Shown: in pieces, positions 41,657 through 54,158 of the stretch
Position numbering within the stretch: position 1 is the first letter of the stretch
Layout: the number at the start of each line of letters is the position of its first letter
NCBI GenBank assembly: GCA_024180945.1
Contig: JAKSGN010000002.1
Span: forward strand, 1,922,001 to 1,986,000
DNA from: Macrophomina tecta
Lineage: Eukaryota; Ascomycota; Dothideomycetes; Botryosphaeriales; Botryosphaeriaceae
Length of the DNA: 64,000 nt
Direction: 5' to 3'
Translations under genes and position numbers: made by a program
Notes under the pieces: generated by a model
The model's database searches: none
What the model was told of the DNA's origin: nothing
The model's input: only the letters and a program-made list of their open reading frames with translations

Positions 41657-43611
41657 TATACTGTAGGAGTATTGGGAAGATCTAATAGATATATATTAAG
41701 ACATTGTGAGCAGATAAATAGAAAATAAGCAGGGAGCCTTCAAAAGGTAGTATTCTCAGGTCCGAATCCTTGGTGAAGAGGATTCGGAGACGGTGGCCTG
41801 GTTATACCTAAGGCCTGTGCGTCGCACGGGATAAGCACGTGGTACGCATAGGAGTAGCAGGCGGGCCTACTGCCCTGACAATATCCAGAAATGTGGCTTT
41901 AGGTCTGATTTGCATATACGCGAAGCTTTTTACGGCTGAGTGCTATTGTCACAGTACAGATAGCATTGGTTACCAGTGTAACCTTCAAAGTGGCTTAGAA
42001 GATCGTAAGTCAATTAAGCTTTACGAGAAGTCAATTGAAAAGTTTATTTGTGGGGTTGATCATCTATCAATGTCTTAGATCTTCGGGAGACCGCTGCGCT
42101 AAGCAAGAACCGATCCGTATCTGGGTGAAGCTTGCTCTGTCCTCTAAATAGGGTTAGATATGCTTGTCGAGAGTCAGCTGAGATGGGGAAACCAAACAGG
42201 AAAAACCGTAGCACTATCAGTGGAGATATACCAGCTGCAGCAGTCAGCAGAGATGCAGGCAGTTTTCGGTCCAGAAATGAATAGTGTCGAGCTGTTTCCT
42301 TAATCAGCATGCGAGAATCCGCAGTTATCTGTCGTCAGGTCAAAGGTGTAATCATGGTTTACTTGGCCGGAAATATTGTGTGTTAACGTCGTTGGGGCTG
42401 TCAAACTGGCTTAGACCACTTAGTTTGATGGCGAGGACATACGACACCCGATTGCACAACATACAAGCACAAAACAAGCCAACTCAATTTACCTTCCATT
42501 GTGAAATAGAACTCCATCATTAAGACATGCCAACTACGCAGTTAGTTCCCCGTCTTCAGCACCAATAGATCTCAAAAGACAACCCCGAAAATGACAGTGC
42601 AAAGCCACCAGAACAAAAGACCCTAGTCCGACCCTAAACGAGAAAACGTACACCTCCAAAACATCCCTCCCGTACAGGAAGACGGTAACACATGGGCCTC
42701 CACTGCCTCCAGGAGATGGGCTGAAAGGTGCAGAGATGTTCGTAGATAAGTGAGAAGAAACGACAGACAATTGTTGCTCCGCACCCGTGCTTTTAAGGGA
42801 AAAGAAATGACCTTCCCTCAATCCGAAATCTCTTTTGCCACGCCATGCCTTCGTTCAATGATCCGGAACCCCAACCCCGCCAAACATAAAAGTAGAAGCA
42901 ACTCCTTCTCCTTCCCAGTGCCCAGAGCAAAGTAATGTAAATACTGTTGCGGGGTATAAGCGGGGTATAAAGTTAGGGGAGCAACTGAACAACGGAAGGG
43001 GAACCTCGAGCGACTGTGAGGTCAAAAGAGAGTAGATGAGAGAGGAACCAGAAACCAAAACGATTTTTTGTGTGACGTGTGTTGGAAAGAAATTGCGCCA
43101 TTGACCAGCCTTTGAGAAAATAAAACAATACGCAGCCATATCCCGTCCAGCCCATCTTCCTTGTAATAGGTATCCATGCCATCTCTCATGAGAAATCGTG
43201 GCCGCCAGCTGCAGACCCACACTCCCGGTATCGTGTTGTTGTAAGCTTGAAAGGATTCTTGAAGGTGTAAAGAAGCAGACCATGACCCAGAGAGTGCGAG
43301 TAGAGACGTCCGACGCAACTAGAACACCTCCACCCGTTTTATCAAACCAAGATCGTCGTGTACGTAGAGTGTATGAAGTTAGAGCGGTAAGTTGATGCCC
43401 CCCAGGAACACCCTGAAATGCAAAAACTCCGTCCCGGGGAATAAAACAAGTACTCTTTGTCGTTGAGAAAGATGTGAACTCCGAAACCCTGCCTGCCCAC
43501 CACCCAGAATCCCGAAGCTCCGCCCACGTATGCATAAAGGTTTCGCATCTTTTGTGTAGTGGTTAAAAAAGAAGATTGCCAAACCAAATACAATACTTGG
43601 TTTAACATTAA
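41657..43611. other. Intergenic; AT-rich left part, 3' UTR of the next gene on the right
   Basis: The left part (41660-42550) is AT-rich without recognisable frames; a minus-strand frame at 42044-42310 has no domain. From about 42830 the sequence is probably the 3' region of the minus-strand gene ending at 43612. Confidence 0.45.
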
Positions 43612-45183
43612 TTAGCCCCAGACCGAGGCCTGGACGCCAAGAGAGCTCTTTGAGGAGCCCCATACTCCGCTGTTGCTACCCCAGCCCAGACCAGCAACTC
43701 CACCCTTGTCGGCGACGCTCGAGGAAGGGTTCGACGAGGTGGACGCGGAGCGCTCGTTGACCTGCTGCTCACTGGCAGTGAATCCGTAGCTCAAGGGCGA
43801 CGGAAGGGGTGTGGTGGAGCGCTTGTTCAGCGCCGGGTTCGCGGCCTGGCCTGGGGCCTGGTTGGGGCGAGTGCCGATCGGCGCAACGCCCGCAGATCCG
43901 CTTGATTTGACACCACCCCGAGGAGGCGAACCGCCAGTGGGCGACGAGTTGGAGGTCCTGCTCGACTGCTGGGCGTTGTCAAAGAGGCTGAAGGGGCCGT
44001 TCTGGTTCGACGACGGCGACGAGGTGCTATTGGCACGCGAGCGCTGGGCGCCAGCATTGGAGTCCTTGCCATCACGGGCTGGCATCTGGACCGCAGGATC
44101 ACCGCCGGTCTGCATACCGAAGGGGTCGAAGGCAAGCGGCGAGGGCCCGCGGCCGGCGAGACTGGTAGCGACACGGGCGTCCTGGCTCGACTGGCGGACG
44201 GTACCATCGGTGTACAGGTTCGAGTTCTCGCCGTAAAGGGCACGGTGCTGGCGCGCGATGAGCTCACGGCGCTCTTCCTCACTCATGGCGTTTGGAGACA
44301 TTGAACGGTCGGACTTGGCTCCCGAGATATCTGAAAGAACACCTGATGGGTTAACTATTTTCTCCTATTCTATTGTCCATTCTCAATCTCCTTACTCCGG
44401 TTGTATTGCTGCTCCTGGTGGTAGTTGCGCAGATCCCGTTCCCGCTGAGCAGCCATGCGCCGCTTCGCCTGCATCATCTGGTCGGTCTCGTTGGGACGCG
44501 GCGCGAAGCGCTGGTTGGCATAGTACCCCTGGAGGTTCTGGGCCGAGTGCGAGCGGATGCCGTCGTAGTCGCTTACCGAGTGGTGACGCTGGCCACCGGC
44601 CATGCGCGGGTCTGGAGCAAGCAGTCAGTTCCGCCTGCGCGCAGCAGCAGCCGGGGGCAGCGCACTCTTACCGAATTCACCGTATGGGCGGCCGCCCATA
44701 GGTGGCATCGAGTCGCGGCGCGGGACGCCAGGCACAGGCGGCATGCCAGGCACTCCTCCTGCTCCTCCAAACATGGGCATCTTGCCGCTCTTGTACAGGT
44801 TGTCAATGGCCCGCTCGACCTCTGTACGCCGCAAGTCAGCGTTCTGTGTCAATGGGCGACGGCGGCGGCGAGGGCGCCGATGCCGATGCCATCTCCCCGA
44901 ACATCATCGGCATCATCATTTTTGGCGCCAGCGCCACAACAGATATCGGACGGGAGGACGAGCGAGTCGAAGGCGGGCGACGTACCTTCTATTTGCGCGG
45001 CAAAGGCGGTGGGCTCATCGCGCTGGACGGTGGAGCTGGTACCTGTTCGGATGTTATTTTGACGGACGGGCATCAACACGGCGCAGCAACAGGCTTACCA
45101 GAGCGCGAGGGCGGGGCGGGGGCTTCCCAGGACGGCTGGCGGCCAGCAGGCCAGGCCTGTTCGTTGGCGTAGTATGCGGACAT
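43612..45183 (-). CDS. Conserved low-complexity protein of filamentous ascomycetes with GW/WG-rich C-terminus
   Basis: Five exons: 45183-45099, 45042-44986, 44821-44672, 44611-44396 and 44330-43612, all phase 1 junctions, 408 residues. Introns are canonical (GTAAGC, GTACGT, GTAAGA, GTAAGG). The N-terminus (MSAYYANEQAWP) is followed by the best conserved part: VERAIDNLYKSGKM, RRDSMPPMGGRPYGEFG, HHSVSDYDGIRSHSAQNLQGYYANQRF and the helical QMMQAKRRMAAQRERDLRNYHQEQQYNR. Then SDRSMSPNAMSEEERRELIARQHRALYG leads into a disordered Ser/Asn/Pro tail. The last ~30 residues contain several Trp next to Gly (GLGWGSNSGVWGSS, SVWG). No catalytic domain is present. The layout is one I recall from uncharacterised proteins across Pezizomycotina. 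It suggests a disordered scaffold or RNA-related protein, but the role is unknown. Confidence 0.82.
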
Positions 45184-48133
45184 TTGGATGGCGTGTTAGG
45201 GGAGCGGAGCTGGGGCTCGACCGAGGGATGGATGGCGCGCGGAGGGATTGAGGCAGCGAGGGTGGGTGAGAGAGTGCTCAAAACGGCGGGTAAGCAGGTG
45301 GCTGAGGGTTGAGCGGACGGATTAGCTGAGCACGGCGAGGGAGTGGGTGTTGCTCGGGCGCTATGTACAGGCGTGGTGTTGGGGGAGGGCGCACGGGGGA
45401 AAGTGGGTGCTCTGGCAAAAAGATTTCGTGGGAGGGCGCGCGGCGTCCGGGGCGTGGCACACACGCACACACAGGGCTCGCAGAGCACACACAAACACAC
45501 ACCTTGGGCTCGCGTGCTGGAGGCTAAAGGAGTGACGGTTCAGCGCTGCGCACCGGCGGGGAGATGGTCGGGCGAGGGGATCTTGAGTGCACTGTGTCAG
45601 GCTCTTGGGGCGGAGGATCCAGCGGTGTTGAGGCACAGGCGGCTGCTCGAGACTCAGGAGGAGTAACTAATTAATGCCCGCGAAATGGGTCCGCGCTAGG
45701 CGACTGCTGTTCATTTCCGAGAGCCCTGGGCCTGGCAGTCGGCGCAGACACAGCGGTACCGCGCCTCTTGTATGCCTCCAGCAGCAGCAGCTGCTGCTGC
45801 TGCTGCTGCCGCCGCCGCCGCCGCCGCCCGCCTGGCAGCCGCCGCGGCGCAGTGCGGCGGGCGGCGAGCCTGCGAGAAGTCGCCCGCATGGCCGAGTCGC
45901 AAAAAACTCTGCCCGTGCATGACGTCTCCCCACGGACGGCTCGCCCATGCCGGCCCTTGGCTGAGCCTTCCCTTGGCCAACGGCGCGCGCGCGCGGTAAG
46001 CGAGCGAGCGAACTGCTCTGCTCAACCCACCCTGCTGCTGCTGGTGCTGCTGGTGGTGCTCCTGCTGCTGCACCCTGGCCGCTCCTTGAGCAGCGCGAGG
46101 CCTGCGAACCCGCACCGACTCCCGCCGCATCGCCTTATCCACCCTCCGAGTTGCCCTTTGCGGCCGCCGCTAGCGCTGCAACCAGAGCTCACCACCACCT
46201 CTCTACCTAACGCTTTGTCATGGCATGGGCGAGATCCCCGCCGCCCCGCGCTCGACGGCTGCTGTCTCGGCGTCCGCCTTGCGAGGGCATGGCTGCCCTT
46301 TCTGTCAGCCCTCGCCTGCGCGCCCCGTCACACGCCCATGGTGGTGGGGTCACAGTGGCTTGACACTGACAGCATCGATCGTGCTTCTGGCCTGCATCAG
46401 CCATCGCATCTGTCTTGCCCCGCCTATCACCAACTCGCCGTGACGGCATCCGACGGCGCCCTTTCCACGCCCCGGCGGTGCATGACCTTGGATAACAAGA
46501 AGATCGCGATCATAAGCACTAAATCCTGCCCGGATCTACCCTTTAACGGAACTGCGTGCATGTTCTAGCACAAATGCATCTAGCTGCCGGTGGGCGCAGT
46601 CCTGTCGCCCGACAAGACCTGCACAGGCTGACGGCTATTCATGAATCAAGACCCTGCGTCTAATATAGAGAAGCTTTGCACTGAAGCGATTGCCGCTGCC
46701 GATTCAGACGCATCTGATATACCGAACGCCAAGCCGTCTCTCTTGCCTCCTCGCACTGGTTTCACGATTGGCACAAGAAGCTCAGCGCTGGCGTTGAGTG
46801 TATGATATCTGGCTCCCCGGCCCGGTCGCTCGCTGCCCTTAAACCTTTTGTATCGCGGTAGGACCCTGGCAGGAGTTCTCTCTTTGCTCTCTGCCCGGCC
46901 GCACAACCTCATCACATGCACCAGGTCCTCTCCTCCTCTGCACAGTCTAAGAAGTCATCCACCATTTTCCAGGTTGATGGTCTTGTACCACCGTCATCGT
47001 CGTGTGCAACGCTCAGCGCCATCTCCACCACCCCGTTTCCAGGGACTCTTCCACGCCCTGGTTCCCGTATCATCCGCTGCAACGGGCCGTCTGCGCCGTT
47101 GGGTTCGCGTCATTTGTGTCTCACTTCCTCAAAAGCACGTGGGCCGCTTTTCTCGTCAGAAGCCACAATCACTTCTCTTCTGCCTTGGAAGCTACCATCA
47201 CCAGACTTCCTCGCTAAACGCCTCGCCGTCACGTGTGTCCATCTCTGGTCAATCATGGCTCGCTCAAAACTCACGTCGCCTACGCCGTTCGTCGCCATGT
47301 TGGACAAACGCCAGTCTGGCTGTCAAGCTGTCGAAAAGGCTCTCAGCTCGCAAAGCAAGGATCTCGATTGTGAAACGATCTTTGCGCATTCCTGGAAAAT
47401 TTAACCGCTCACCATCCAAGGCCATGGGCGACGTGCTGGCGCTTGCTGGTGCGAAAAACTGAAGGAGGCACAGGTGGCGCATGCGGCGTACCTGGATAGC
47501 AACCTGCATCTCCAAGCCGTGGGATTTAAGCTTGCTGCTAGCTTCCGCGAGCTTCAAGCTTGAAAAATCAGCCGCTCCCTCGAACCTGCTTATCGCCCTC
47601 CCAGGCTGAGTATTCTATCCGCAAATTACCATTGCCGAAAGTTGTTGGTAGAACTATCCACACCTCAGCTTGCTCCATCCCAAGAAACATCTGTATCACA
47701 TGTAATTGGAAAGGCCAAGACATAATTCAACTAGATCAGGCAAACGAGGTCAGACCAGCTTCACTTCCAACCACTTCTGCGGCTGCAGCTAAGCTCATAA
47801 CATACTGACTGTGCTGACAGGACAATATCCTGGATTAGGGGCCTTGTCTCGAATTGAGGCGCCTCTGACATTGTACTTGCTTTTTACTCTTTTTGTGCTC
47901 GACCGGACAGCAAGCAGGCCAGGGTCACAAACTTCTCATACCCAGACTTTGGCCGCGGTACCTGCTAGCGTCTCAGCCATTCTACGTAAGAGGGCGTGCG
48001 ATTCTCACTTTGGGCTCTACAGTAGCTTTTTCGCCGCGATTGCGAATTCCAAGATATTCCCCAACTATACCGAAGCCAGCTACTGGGCCAATTTCCCGCG
48101 AAATATCAAAACTCTCTCATCTACCCATCCACC
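45184..48133. other. Long intergenic region with GC-rich repeats; no gene recognised
   Basis: Almost 3 kb between divergent genes. The left part is purine-rich and probably the leader of the minus-strand gene, with CA repeats at 45465-45500. It includes the CAG/CTG/CCG repeat cluster and further CTG-rich DNA at 46030-46070. Frames such as 46848-47462 (+) and 47893-48738 (+) are Arg/Ser/Pro-rich or overlap the F-box gene in another frame. Confidence 0.5.
45778..45830 (+). repeat. Palindromic CAG/CTG repeat followed by CCG repeats
   Basis: Three GCA units run straight into six CTG units, so 45781-45800 is a perfect inverted repeat. About seven CCG/GCC units follow. Both parts can form stable hairpins. 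It lies about 600 nt upstream of the start at 45183. Confidence 0.9.
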
Positions 48134-49228
48134 ATGTCAACACCTACCTCACCAACTCACTCTTCTGTCCAGCACGAACGAAGCCTCGCTACGACCACTT
48201 CCCGCCAGTCGCGCCGCTCGCCGATTTTCCTCACCCTCCCGCTAGAAATTCACCTTCTCATCGCGGCTGCTCTCTCCTTCCCATCGTACTTGTCACTCCG
48301 GCTCACCCACCCACACCTCTACCACGCTCTTGCCGCACCTGCTCACCCGACACCGCTCCGATGCCTCGACCAATGCACCCGTACCGCCATCCGGACCTAT
48401 CTCGCGCCATACCTCACCACGCACCGCCCTCATCAGTTCTCCTCAGAGGCCCCGGCGCACAAGAGCTCCCTCGAAGCCACCACGGCCCATCCCTTACGCG
48501 CAGGGCAGCAGCCCTCCGGACAAATGCAACAGCGCTGCGCCCTTTGCGGAAACCTTTATCCCCTGCGCCTGTTCAAGAGCGCTGCGAGTCCGGCATGCTC
48601 GACGCAGGACCTCAGCCCCGTTCGCAGGGATCCGAGCGCGGAGACTCAAGCCGGTCAGGAGGCGACGGACCATGGAAGGGAGAGGATAGATGCTTTGGCA
48701 AGAATGCGGCGGGATCAGCCGGACTGGGATGTCGTTGAACTACCGCAGAGGGTGTGCTGTTGGCATGTCGGGAGATTGACGAGGGTCGTGAGGGAGAATG
48801 ATGAATTGGAGGCTGTTGAGGGAAGTGGTAGGAAGGGGAACGCTAAGGAAAGTGGGGATAGAAAATTCATGCCAAGTAGGAGGACGAGGCCTGACACCTG
48901 GATAAGCCGGATCGAGCAATTGTGCATGCATTGCGGCGCTATACAAGCATGGCGTCCATGCCATTGTCAATGTCAGAGTTGCAGTATCAGGCCTGCCAGG
49001 GCATACACACGCTATGCGAAGCAGGACTGGAGTTGTGGGGGGTTTGTGTTCTGGCGTGATCATGCAGGCAACCTGTGGGTGAGGGAGACTCTTGTTGTCG
49101 CTGCTACGGATGGTAAGATATCCGAGTTCATTTCCATAAGCGTTAACCTTACAATATAAGCTGACCAGAGCATATCAGTCACCGAGAGCAGGACCACTTA
49201 TGTGGACAAACTTGTCATATACGAATAA
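48134..49228 (+). CDS. F-box-like protein with Cys-rich region
   Basis: Exon 1 is 48134-49112 and exon 2 49179-49228. The 66-nt intron (GTAAGA...GCTGACC...ATATCAG) replaces a read-through end at 49159 and gives 342 residues. After a Ser/Thr-rich start, residues about 34-66 (FLTLPLEIHLLIAAALSFPSYLSLRLTHPHLYHAL) match an F-box: L-P-x-E-I, then an L-S-x-x-L-T helix. The region behind contains several Cys and His (QRCALCGNLYPLRLF, RVCCWHVGRL, LCMHCGAIQAW, CHCQCQSC). They are spaced like the zinc-binding or disulfide-linked segment of a fungal F-box family. F-box proteins recruit substrates to the SCF ubiquitin ligase via Skp1. Substrate is unknown. A middle segment (about 130-190) is charged and probably disordered. 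Confidence 0.7.
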
Positions 49229-49418
49229 TAACAAGAGATTGCCAAAAGAAAATAGGGTTCGCTGACCCTCATCAATTCCTTTTTCACCAACGAGTCCAAA
49301 TCTCTCATGTCGTCTCTAGTCATCATGCAGTAAAGGAAAAACCTAGGGGTATAGTCATCACCATCCAAAAACCTGACGCTCTCCAAAATCAGGCTGCGGA
49401 ACGCATTCAGCCGGTCTT

Positions 49419-50269
49419 TCATGCCAGTATGGACACCTTCTTTTCATCGTTAAACCTCCACTCTGTGATCGGACCTTGCGCCTCCTTAAGCCCCGCACCG
49501 CTCTTCTCCACGTCGTGACCGTTGTGCCTACTCTCTTTCAGCGACCTGGCGTACTCGCGGACGCGCAGCGCAACACTCCACTGCGCTACCCCACTTGCGA
49601 CAGCGAGGAAAGCAGCAACGCCCATCAAAGTGTTCATAATGACGAAGCAGCGGTCGGGACTGGGGCCGGACTTGTTCGAGCGAGCAGCAGGCAAACTGGG
49701 GCTCGTGGGCGGACGGAACGGGTTGGGGAAATCCGGAGGCTCGCAAAGAGTGCCGGGCAGGCTGGTCAGGAAGGCGCAGAAAATGACGCGCGGTATCGTC
49801 ATGAGGATCGCATCGAGGAAAACATGGTTTGCAAAAATGTCGACGAGGGACTGGGATTGCTGTGGGTCGCGAAAATCAACCGTTAGCTGTGCGATTTGAG
49901 GTGTGGTGGCCGCCTCGGCTGAATGCGTCGAAGCAAGGGCCTTCACTGGTGACATACCTTGATCGTGCCAACCAAACCAAGCAGGCAGAGCATAGCAGCG
50001 ACGGAGAAGTAGAGGACCAGACTCTCGCCGATGCCCGAGGGCAGTTCATGGTAGAGACAAGCTATGCAGAGGAGGAAGGTGGCATTGTAGAGCAGCATAA
50101 AGGCGCTGAAGGCCAGCGTGATTCGGCTGTTTCAGGCAGCAAGCAGTTAGCCTCGTTGTATTGCATGTCTTCATGTGCGCGCATGCTCTACTTGACCCCG
50201 CGCACTAGGCAGGGACAACAGGAGCAAAGTCAATTATACATACCGTCTACCTGAATCGTCGGCAGCCAT
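49419..50269 (-). CDS. Four-TM fungal membrane protein, unknown function
   Basis: Three exons: 50269-50244 (26 nt), 50126-49958 and 49859-49419, joined at GTATGT...AACAG and GTATGT...AGCTAACGG...CCACAG, 211 residues. The short polar start MAADDSGR leads into span 1 (ITLAFSAFMLLYNATFLLCIACL). Span 2 is LVLYFSVAAMLCLLGLVGTI, span 3 HVFLDAILMTIPRVIFCAFLTSL and span 4 CFVIMNTLMGVAAFLAVASGVAQWSVAL. A Pro/Ser-rich loop of about 40 residues lies between spans 3 and 4. The tail is basic then acidic and cytosolic. Topology resembles small fungal membrane proteins without assigned function, and no transporter motif is visible. A longer frame starting with MSPVKALAST is intron sequence read through. Confidence 0.72.
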
Positions 50270-53200
50270 TGCGAGGGGTGGTGGAGGTGTTGTTGAAGGT
50301 GTATGTCAGCGACAGGGTAGGGATGGCCCGGAGCCTGCTGGATGCGGAAGCTGTGGGCGGCGGACGTGGCGTCGGCGTGGCTCTCTCTCGCCCCTCCTCG
50401 AGCGCTCGCAGGGCTGGGCGTAGGGAAGAGCGGCAGGGGACAGCTCGGAGTCGAGTGGAAGTCGGAGGAGGGGAGTAGGACCAGAAGAAGTAGCAGAGGA
50501 GCGAGAGGAAAAGGCGGAGGTAGCTCGTGTGAGCTCATCGTGATCCACCATTCATTCCTAATGCTGCAAGAGCACAGACCCGGCACTCCCGCGCAGCCGC
50601 CGCCGACGAGCGACGCAAGAGACGGCGAGTCGCACACGCGATCCCTCGCTGGCTCTATCCGCGACAGATCTCCGCCTTGCTTCCCCCGTCACCGTCACCT
50701 GCCTGCCCTGCGGTCCCGGCGCGCTCGTCCTCCCGCTCGGGTCCGCGTCGGAGACACAGCGAGCATTGCTACCCCCGCAATAATGCTTGCATTCCTGCCC
50801 GCCGCTGGCCGCCGTTTCAGCCATTTCTTCAAGATTCGCTGTTCCTCTGCGCCGCCGTCAGCACCAACAGCAGCAGCAAGTGCGGTTGTCGTTGATTAGA
50901 AATGGGAAGGGCAGAAACGTTGTGCTAGCGCGCGCCACTCATCGGGCGTGCGAGAGGCTCCTGCATGCCAGGCCAGCCGCCAACACGCCCACCGTCGACT
51001 CTCCATGACCTCATTGGGACTTCTTTCTGCACCTTCCACACCAGCGACTCGGGCCCAACGCCAAAAGGGCTACCGTGCGCCGGTCGCGCCAGCGCACGTC
51101 CATCTCCCGGCACGCCGCGGACGTCCGCTCATCAGATTTTCCCAGACCTCATCGCGCCTGCTTCAGCTGTTCCTGCGATCTCGACCGCCCTCATTGTCGA
51201 CCTCCATGCTTCCGCTGTCGCCGACGGGCCGCCATGCTATATTGCTACCTGATCATGACTCTGACACCGCTGTGCTGCCTCCCGAGACATCCTTTGTCCA
51301 CTTCACAATAGTCCCGTTCCCCCCCAGCCTATACTACACGCCAATGGCCTCCATCGCTCGTTCAGCCTTGCCCTCGCAATCGATAAGCCTCTCCGCTTGC
51401 CAAAACACGCCGCAAACGCGACTTCGACCGCCTAACTCCATTAAACCCGAGTGCGAATAAGAATCACGACACCCACCCAAGCTACCAAGCCCGCCGAGCG
51501 TTCCCTTTCCCATGCTTAGCGAAACCGCTTGCTTCTCTCTCTTGTCTGGGCCCGCTCGGATCTCGGGATGCAACAATGCCCGTCCCCACCATCCCTCTTC
51601 TTTCCGAACCCGTGAGCAGGGCGAAAACCCAAACCCTTGCAACACTTTGCATGTTCTTGATCGACCGAGAACGACGACGAAAGTGCCCAAACGGGGCCCG
51701 CGCGGGCCCTCTACCCTCGCCAAGCCGGCAAGTCGTTAGCCGTAGTGCGATAATAGGCCAAGGTTGTTATCCCATCGAAATATCGGCCCGTTCGCTGTTT
51801 CGCGTGCATGCATCGACGACATTTCTTTGCTGACCGGACGAGTTCTCGCGGCTGTATTCCATGCTGACAAGAGGATTTTCTTCTCTTGCGTATCGGTAAG
51901 CACGCGATCACCGTCTTGTCAGCGTACAATCCCCACCTCGCTCCCACAAAGATGACATGCGACAATGCTGTTCTCAATCTCTGATGAGACGGCGGAAAGC
52001 GGAGTCTTTTATTGATAAGAGAACTCGATGATCGATGCCCGCACCTGACCGGTTTTCTTGCAGGCCGCATATCACCGGTTTCCCACCCCCAGCGCTTTGG
52101 CAGCACGTTGGTCACCGCGACGGGAGCCAAAACGTACGGTGTGTGTGTGTGCTGGCTGCGTCTCTCTTCTGCGGAGGCGACGACGAGCAAAAGGCGTCAT
52201 TAGAGGTGGTGATGTTGGAGCTCGCAGCACCGCCCAGTTCTGTTGGAGTCTAGCAATCCTTGCGCAGTTCTTTTCGCGGTCGCCCGCCAACGTTCATTGC
52301 TTTCGATAGCGGAGGTGATTCTGGCGTGCGGTGCATCTCTGCCAACAAGCGGTGGCGGCGCTTCACTTGCCCGCAACGACAGTGCCCAAATACAAAGGAG
52401 ATGGCGTTATTCCCGGCCCCGCGCGCCACACTAGGTAGAGTAGACCTGAGGGCCCGGCTCCGTCCACGCTGCTGTCGGTCCAGCTTCATCCACAAAATTG
52501 TCCTTCCGAACTAACTTCTAGAGCTGCGCGGGACGTGGAGTCTCTGCGCTCAGGGTCTGGGAGGAGCCACATGCCAAATCACAGCTTTTACGCATGCGTC
52601 AATGCCGCCGTACTGACCACGAATGCCCGACATCCCGGCTGAACCAGGGAAACGCGCCGAGCAATGCTGGGGACCCCCGTACGCATGTTGATCATCTGCA
52701 CATGAAAGGCGCATCATGCCCTCTGCTGATTTTCGTGAAGGTTGCATCCTAAGGCTTGGTAGAACTCTTTTCCTTCTCTCCACAGATGTTCTATAAGTTA
52801 CGTCCAGGGATGCTTGAAGCAACCTACCGAACAACAAAACGCATGACGCGGCACAAAGCACGAAGACGTCGGGTGCAGTCAAAGCCATACTGCTGGCGCT
52901 TTTGCCCCTGTCCTTCCATGAGAATAACCGCTCTTCTGTTTGCAGGGTGCATTTGCCGGTCCTGGAGCATGCCCATTCATATCTCCAGCTATCGCGCTAA
53001 CTCACGTGTCAAGGCCGCGTGTTTGTTGGGAGGAGGCTAGTCCAGTAAAGGTTTGGGTTTGACCGTCAGATGCGGACATACTCTCGCTCCGTGGTTCGGC
53101 TGCGATCTGAAATGCAAGTAGTGTATCAGCACCATATCGGTTGCTCCATATAAAGCAGTTCTGGGGCCATGATTTCCGGGCCATCTTGGGGTTAGGCATT

Positions 53201-54158
53201 ACTATCACAAATTGTCAGTTTGATCACCCTGTGTGGTTTGGGGATGCCATGGAAGGTGAGGGCGGAGCGAGAGGTGTGTCCAGGCTGCGCTTCATTATTC
53301 CTTTTTTTTTTTTTTTTTTTTTTGAATGACAAGTTAAGCGTCAAAAACACAATTTGCGGCCTGTAGCGGTTTCTCCTGCCTCTTCTGGAGCCTCCTTCGC
53401 CTTGCATGTCTCAAAGGCCAACTCATGGACTTATCAACTGAGAGGTTCTTGATCGAAAACGTGAGTCTAACAGCACCCTTGCTGTCGAAGCCTTCTCCCC
53501 CGCTATACATCAAACAGCACGTCTATGTACAGACGATAAATATTGATGCAGCGTAAAACCAGATTGCATATCTAGACCACTCACCTCCACATCGACTTGA
53601 CCCTTGTTCGTTTATCTGTCCTTATTCACCAACGAATCCCGTTACACATAGGCAAATCTGGAGCCATCCCCCTTTGCTGTGTCTGCAGCACGCCCCTCCA
53701 CATACTTGAAGCCATCGGCGGCACCGAGCGCACCAATAACGGTCTAACGATCATGCGTTGATACTTGAATTTCTCCTTGGAATTAAAATGATTCGAAAGC
53801 GCACCCGTAATACTGTAATTTGGAAAGAGGATCGCCGTCCGCCGCTGTACTGGCTTGGCACGTTTGCAGAGGGACAAGCTGTCGTGATATACGACTCCCC
53901 CGGACTTGTTTCGGCATGCGAGTGAACGTTTTTCTCAGGCGCGGCGAAAAGTCACTGCCGGTCTGAGCAGCTCATGCTATGATCGTAGTCCGACTCTGAA
54001 AGGATTAGGTGGCACTTTTCGATCTGCATGTGTGCAATTGAGATACTGTTTGAGATCCTTGGTCAAAAGTGTCTACAAATAGGTAGCAACAATGTTCTAT
54101 CTTCCCGAACCGCTAAGAATCTTGCGCACCAAAACTTTAGCCATAATGACTTGAATCT
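50270..54158. other. Large gene-poor stretch; nothing recognised
   Basis: About 3.9 kb. The left end is the promoter and leader of the four-TM gene. The rest has only short frames with Arg/Ser/Pro-rich translations on both strands. It contains a T22 run (53302-53323). The right end is probably the BOR1 3' UTR. A non-coding RNA gene could be hidden here but the sequence gives no proof. Confidence 0.5.
53302..53323 (+). repeat. Homopolymer T22 tract
   Basis: Twenty-two thymines, the longest single-base run in the window. Confidence 0.95.

Noticed and set aside
47893..48738. 281-codon plus-strand frame
   Set aside because: It overlaps the F-box-like gene in a different frame and is Pro/Arg/Ser-rich without domain signal.
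49419..49955. 178-codon frame beginning MSPVKALAST as a complete gene
   Set aside because: Its first ~33 codons are intron sequence with a branch point and acceptor. The upstream exons add two further membrane spans in phase.
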